A stretch of 64,000 nt of DNA from NCBI GenBank assembly GCA_038030265.1, contig CM075939.1, forward strand, positions 41,893,253 through 41,957,252. Direction: 5' to 3'. The position numbers were made by a program, and so were the translations under genes. Every line of letters starts with the position of its first letter. Within the stretch, counting starts at the first letter, position 1. Shown one piece after another: positions 59,490 through 64,000 of the stretch. The DNA is from Corythucha ciliata (Eukaryota; Arthropoda; Insecta; Hemiptera; Tingidae). Below the pieces are notes generated by a model that ran no database searches, was not told the DNA's origin, and was given only the letters and a program-made list of their open reading frames with translations.

Positions 59490-61480
59490 AAAATCATTAA
59501 CGGGGAGCGCTTCAGTTGGGGCATTACAAATCGCACCGGACAGCGACGGAGTCTACTCCTGCATGCTACAGAAAGCGGGAGGACAGACACACGAAAGACA
59601 CAAAAGGCTCTTCGTCAGATCCCTGGCGACGGGACAGATACCAACTTCATGGAAGAGGGCGAGAGTGATCTTTATACCTAAAAGGTGGCGGGAAGCATGA
59701 TAGGGCGGGGAAATTCCGAACCATAAGTTTGAGCTTGGTGTCGATGAGGTTGATGGAGAAGACTCTGGACGCGTATATTAGAGAGAGGGAAATGCAGACC
59801 GTTGCACTCAAGGCCACGTGCGTATATAGCTGGAAAATCCACTGAGTCCGCTTTGCAGGAGTTGGTGGGGATGGTGGAGGATACGATAGCATTGAAAGAG
59901 TATTCCTTGGTGTTGGTTTTAAACATTGAGTGGGCTTTTAACCAGGTGAAGTTTAACTGCATTAGTGAGGCTTTCAAAGCCTTTTAGGGTCAATCCGACT
60001 GTGGTGAGAAAGATTAGCCATGCCCTGAGGCATAGATGGGTAATGGCGGAGCTGGGAGGGGAAATGGTGGATAGAATAGCGAGGAGGGGTACCCCGCAGG
60101 GGTCTAGTCTCTCACCTCTTTTGTGGATAATGGTAGTAGACGAGCTCATCAGGTTGATAATGGAAAAAAAAGGCTTTTATATGCAATTTTTTGCAGATGA
60201 CGGGGCCGTAGTCGTTTGGGGGAAGAACTTTTCGACGCTTTGGGAGGTAATGCGCGAGGCAATTTGACTTGTGGGGGAATGGTCTGAGCCAAGAGGATAT
60301 ACTATTAACCCGGACCCGGATAAAGTGAAACTGTGTTTGTTCACGAATAGAAGGAGTAGGCAAGGGCTTCAGGCCATAAGTATCAAGGGAAAGGAGGGAG
60401 AACTCGTGACTGAGGTAAAATACTTGGGGTTTTGCAGGACCATCGCAGGGCATTGAGTACGTTTTACCAGGCTAGGAGGGTGGTGTGGAAAACATGGGGT
60501 CATAACCCCAAAATGACCTTCTGGCTCTATATGTATACGGGGTCATTCGCCCAAGGATTCTTTGTTCGGGGCATTAGTGTGGTGGAAAACGGCTAATTAC
60601 GGGACGAATTCTTCCAGGCTTGATAGGGTGCAGAGGTTAGCCTGTCTGGCTCTATGTATACGGGGTCATTCGCCCAAGGATTCTTTGTTCGGGGCATTAG
60701 TGTGGTGGAAAACGGCTAATTACGGGACGAATTCTTCCAGGCTTGATAGGGTGCAGAGGTTAGCCTGTCTGGCCACTCTGGGGACTTTTCGGACGACACC
60801 AACTAGACCGATGGAGGTAATGTTGGGTCTAAAGCCCCTGCATGATCCTTGAGGTAAAGACGAGGGCAATGGAAACGACGTACAGATTGAATTTAATGAG
60901 TTGGAGAGGAGCAGGTGGCGGGAGAAGAAGGGTTGACGGGGAAATCCGAGATATCATGCAGAGAGAGAGTGGCACCGGCCACGCGCATGAGATCAAATAG
61001 AAAGAGAGGGGGATTTCGGGAAAACAATTATGGTCAAATTGATCCGGGAATCCAGCCCGAAAGTGATAAGCTTCGATGAGGAGATGGAAATGAGGGAGCC
61101 AGATGGGGTGATGTGCTTTACGGACGGCTCGAAAATGGAAACTGAGCAGGGGCGAGCAGGGGTTGGCATATACATTCCCTAATTGGCGGGTGACTGAGAA
61201 CATTTCGCTAGGGAAGAACACGACAGTGGACGGCCATTGAGGCCTGTGCTATAGAACTTCGAGAAGGGGAGTTTCGAACCTGCAGGTGACGATATACTCG
61301 GACAGCCGCGCCGGCCTGGGGGCTATTTCCAGGCCGGTGGTCAAATCACGGCTGGTGGCGGATTGTAGATCGCGTGTATCGGCTGCTGTAACAGGCAACG
61401 CAGTTATGTTAGGGTGGGGCCCAAGGCATGCTGGCATCCCGCAGGGAATGAGAGAGCGGATGAGTTAGCCAGGCCGCCAC
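59490..61480 (+). mobile_element. R1-type LINE fragment: RT and RNase H
   Basis: The homology starts at the RT N-terminus (SWKRARVIFIPK, FRTISLSLVL) and continues through KSTESALQELVGMVED, the palm (RRGTPQGSSLSPLLW), a catalytic FADDGAVVVW box and VKYLGF. RNase H then shows FTDGSKMET, YSDSRAGLGAI and a GWGPRHAGIP-NERADELA end. Several frameshifts, a stop inside the palm and a 123-bp tandem duplication (60533-60775) break it. ORF1 and endonuclease are missing. Related in wording to the R1-type LINE at 22-26 kb. Confidence 0.83.
60533..60778 (+). repeat. 123-bp tandem duplication inside LINE RT
   Basis: Two essentially identical 123-bp copies, the second starting at about 60656. The length is a multiple of three, so the frame (ALVWWKTANYG) continues through both. 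Confidence 0.9.
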
Positions 61481-61545
61481 GCCAATTCGTGGTTTCTGGA
61501 AGCAACTACAGGACTAAAATTGAGAAAAATCTCTAATTCACATGT
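61481..61545. repeat. short family A piece
   Basis: AATTCGTGGTTTCTGGAAGC followed by CTAAAATTGAGAAAAATC matches the longer family A variant also seen near 22300 and 53410. Confidence 0.7.
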
Positions 61546-61629
61546 AGGCCAGTCGACAAGGACAAGAACAATAAAATCTAGATGTTGTTAGATGGATATA
61601 ATGAATAAATCTGTCGCCGGTATTTTAAT

Positions 61630-61835
61630 TAATAAATTAATTAGACTGATATTATCCGGACGACGATGGAAGGGCATAGCCCAACACGATTCGAGTTTCG
61701 AGAAACAATGGGCCTGGGTGGGGTTCGGTCTAGCTTATCCCTCGGAGTACGACTCCCATAGGCGTCTCGTGGCGCAAATGGCAGCGTGCTGGGGGCCTAG
61801 TTCGAGCGGTCGGGTTTTTTCCGCGGGTTCCATCT
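61630..61835 (+). repeat. tRNA-carrying repeat unit, copy 2, rearranged
   Basis: 61630-61701 is the reverse complement of the tail of copy 1. It is followed by the head (GAAACAATGGGCCTGGGTGG) and a broken tRNA-like part in which box A (TGGCGCAAATGG) survives but the anticodon arm and box B are lost. Confidence 0.75.
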
Positions 61836-61942
61836 CACCCCGCCAGAGAATCTCACTCGGCGGGAACCGGAGCTAGTTAGAGCGAGCGGGTTTAAGCTTC
61901 CAATTGCGGTAAGGAACCTTTAACGACGAGTAGACGCATACG

Positions 61943-62069
61943 GCGCCATGTTCGTTCTTATCAGTTTAATAAGAATGGTTGGGGGGTGGTTTGTTGACAT
62001 CTACAAAACATCAACAAAAGGTGGATTTTACAAGACTGATAATTGATAAGAGCGAACATGGCGTCTGTG
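61943..62069. repeat. ~125-bp inverted repeat (MITE-like)
   Basis: GGCGCCATGTTCGTTCTTAT and the right end are inverted copies over about 25 bp. It lies just upstream of the Myb/SANT gene's first exon, so it could also act as a promoter element. Confidence 0.6.
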
Positions 62070-62241
62070 ATTTTACCTGTCTGATTATAGGTTCTCTAAT
62101 TGCGGGTGTGATATGGAGTCTCTAGTGCGGTATCCAAGGAAGAATCCCGTCAAACATCGCATCACTGTTATCGTGATAGAAGGTTTTGTTTATTTCACGT
62201 GTGAAAAAAGCCGACGCTGTTGAGTTTTTCGAATGTGACAG

Positions 62242-62247
62242 GTAAGT
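62242..62247 (+). other. splice donor of the 5' UTR exon of the Myb/SANT gene
   Basis: GACAG followed by GTAAGT, a consensus donor. The exon upstream (to 62241) contains no usable long frame and would be 5' UTR; its transcription start was not identified. Confidence 0.45.
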
Positions 62248-62425
62248 TTTGCTTTTACAAATTATAAAAAGTAATGACGCATTGAATGATTGGGATGTGT
62301 AGCTTCATTCCGTACCACTATTATTGCTGTCACACTGATTTGTATGCTATGACAACCTTCATTTGCTTCTTTAACGTTGAATTTCTTTGCATTCGTTGTA
62401 GGAATTTATCGAATGAACTTGGAAT

Positions 62426-63328
62426 ATGGTACGTAATTTGCATTCAGCGTAACTTGCATGCCTTTCATATTCTACCATTATTATTCCACACAAAATGTGT
62501 CGAATAACGGCTTCTGTCTAATGGCGAATAATTGAAAATTGCTATCTTATAATAACTAAAAATGTGTTCGATTCCTCAATGTTTAGGAGCCAGTTCCAAA
62601 ACGAACGATAAAGAAAAAAGTAACTAAGGAGCAGAAGGAGCTCCTAGCTGACTTTTTACTGAACAACCCACAGATGGTTTCGGGCAAAATTACGCCAGAG
62701 TTTACAGCCCATCATTGTCGGGAGAAGTGGGCCGAGCTGTCCAATATTTTGGAGAGCTGTTCTGCTGGTCCAAAAGACAAGAGTGTGAACGACTGGAGAA
62801 AAGTAATGTATTTCTTGATATTCAGCATATATCACAATGACAAGTAAGAAATTGATCCAACTTTAGACATGGTCCGATATAAAAAGGACAGTGAAGGAGA
62901 AGGCCGCGAGGCTAAAAAAATATGATTCGGGGACGGGCTCAGGTCCAAGAGGGGAAGAACTGACTCCGTTCGAAGAGAAAGTAATGTCTCTGATAGGAGA
63001 AATTATGGTTGAGGGGCACACCGTTGCAGAACGGGGCGTCCCCTCCCTCCCACCTGAAGAGGTTTGTGCGCTTTCAGATACTTTATTACGTTTCTTTCTA
63101 TTCACTACTTTTGATTGATCATTGAAGCCACGTCCATCGACGTCCCGTGTCCTCATTCCCATCGAGGAGCTTCTCTTCACGGAAAGTACTGATCAACCGT
63201 CACCGCCGAACATGCCCCTATCTGCTGGAATCTCTGAAATACAACCACTGAGTCCAGTGGAAATTCACCTCTCAGAAGTTAGCCCCCCCAACTTGTCAAA
63301 TCAAGATCTCCATGACACCAAATTATAG
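62426..63328 (+). CDS. Myb/SANT-like DNA-binding protein (Myb_DNA-bind_5 type), four coding exons
   Basis: Coding exons: 62426-62428 (ATG, the last three bases of a 27-base exon 62402-62428 before GTACGT), 62587-62802, 62867-63061 and 63128-63328; all junctions are phase 0 with AG and GT (third donor GTTTGT). The 204-residue protein has a trihelix/Myb-like domain at about 14-105: TKEQKELLADFLLNNP, W in REKWAELSNIL, and NDWRKTWSDIKRTVKEKA split by an intron. EEKVMSLIGEIMVEGH follows, typical of the zeste/Harbinger-associated Myb family. The C-terminus is Pro/Ser-rich and its last ~20 residues come from the satellite that follows. Could be a host factor or the DNA-binding gene of a Harbinger transposon. 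Confidence 0.72.
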
Positions 63329-64000
63329 CACCGGATGGGCACCGCAGGGCACCACCAATTTAAATTTGGGCACCACCTCCTAAAACCGAGAAAATTGCAA
63401 TTTTAATTATGGGGGGCTAACTTCTTGACAGCCCCACATTTTCATAATGTGACCACTTCGACGCAGCCAATTCATGGCACCCGATGGGCACCACAGGGCA
63501 CCAGCAATGAGAAACTGGGCACCAGCTCAAAAACCCCGGGAAATCAATTTTCTTTTTAAAATAAGATGGGGGGGGGTAGCCCCCCTTTTTGAGATATTTG
63601 GACTTTTGAGGGCTGAAATTGCTAGTACTCATTGGGCACCGCAGGGCACCATCAAATTCAACTCGAGCGAAAGCTCGGAAAACGCAGGAAAATTAGTTTT
63701 TCCGCACCTCACAGAAGTTAGCCCCCCCAACTTGTCAAATCGAGATCTCAGGACGCCAAATTATACCACCCGATGGGCACCGCAGGGCACCACCAATTTA
63801 AATTTGAGCACCACCTCCTAAAACCGAGAAAATTGAAATTTTAATTACGGGGGGCCAACTTCATGTCAGCCCCATATTTTCATAATTTGACCACTTCGAC
63901 GCAGCCAATTCATGGCACCCGATGGGCACCACAGGGCACCAGCAATAAGAAACTGGGCACCAGCTCGAAAACCCCGGGAAATCAATTTTCTTTTTAAAAT
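63266..64000 (+). repeat. satellite: ~146-bp monomers in a 439-bp higher-order unit
   Basis: GGGCACCGCAGGGCACCA-type words recur five times at about 141-148 bp spacing (near 63334, 63484, 63632, 63774 and 63920). Every third monomer is more alike: the block from 63266 is repeated from 63705 (period 439) with few changes. The array runs off the right edge. Confidence 0.85.

Noticed and set aside
61760..61860. Second tRNA gene in repeat copy 2
   Set aside because: Box A survives but the anticodon and T arms no longer fold; it is a decayed copy.

Overview
The window is arthropod nuclear DNA. It carries a two-domain chitin-binding cuticular protein gene with GT-AG introns, the C-terminal two thirds of an octopamine receptor of the alpha1 (OAMB) type, a spliced Myb/SANT-like gene, and a dense mix of Copia, Gypsy, R1/I-type LINE, piggyBac, foldback and Penelope-like sequence. 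I cannot name the species; a crustacean or other non-model arthropod would fit. Only three loci look like non-transposon or single-copy genes: the receptor exon at 35334-36983 (+), the cuticular gene at 50692-57572 (-, five exons), and the Myb/SANT gene at 62402-63328 (+, four coding exons).

Layout, left part. 1-3833 is a Copia element on the minus strand with one open gag-pol frame that runs off the left edge, a primer site matching the anticodon arm of initiator tRNA-Met, and a probable LTR. 5685-9749 is a frameshifted Gypsy element (+) with a tRNA-Trp primer site and LTR remnants. 10172-12138 is a foldback element with arms of about 600 bp. 14294-18721 is a broken RNase H-bearing LINE (-), with a small MITE beside it. 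22350-25714 is an internally deleted R1-type LINE (-).

Layout, middle and right. 30562-32045 is a truncated piggyBac (+) abutting a tRNA-Thr-like repeat unit. Next come the receptor exon, a Penelope-like inverted repeat at 38061-38447, a tRNA-derived SINE at 44.1 kb, and a Gypsy pol remnant (46345-47750, -). The cuticular gene follows, with a 5.2 kb first intron. An R1-type LINE fragment lies at 59490-61480 (+), then a second, rearranged tRNA-like unit, the Myb/SANT gene, and a satellite of about 146 bp monomers in a 439 bp higher-order unit at the right edge.

The strongest unexplained signal is a set of six different, very degenerate short-period arrays (units about 17-33 bp) that together fill a large part of the non-coding DNA. 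One of them, family A, recurs at nine places on both strands. The foldback element, the R1-type LINE, piggyBac, the Gypsy remnant, a MITE and a LINE fragment all sit inside or against family A arrays.
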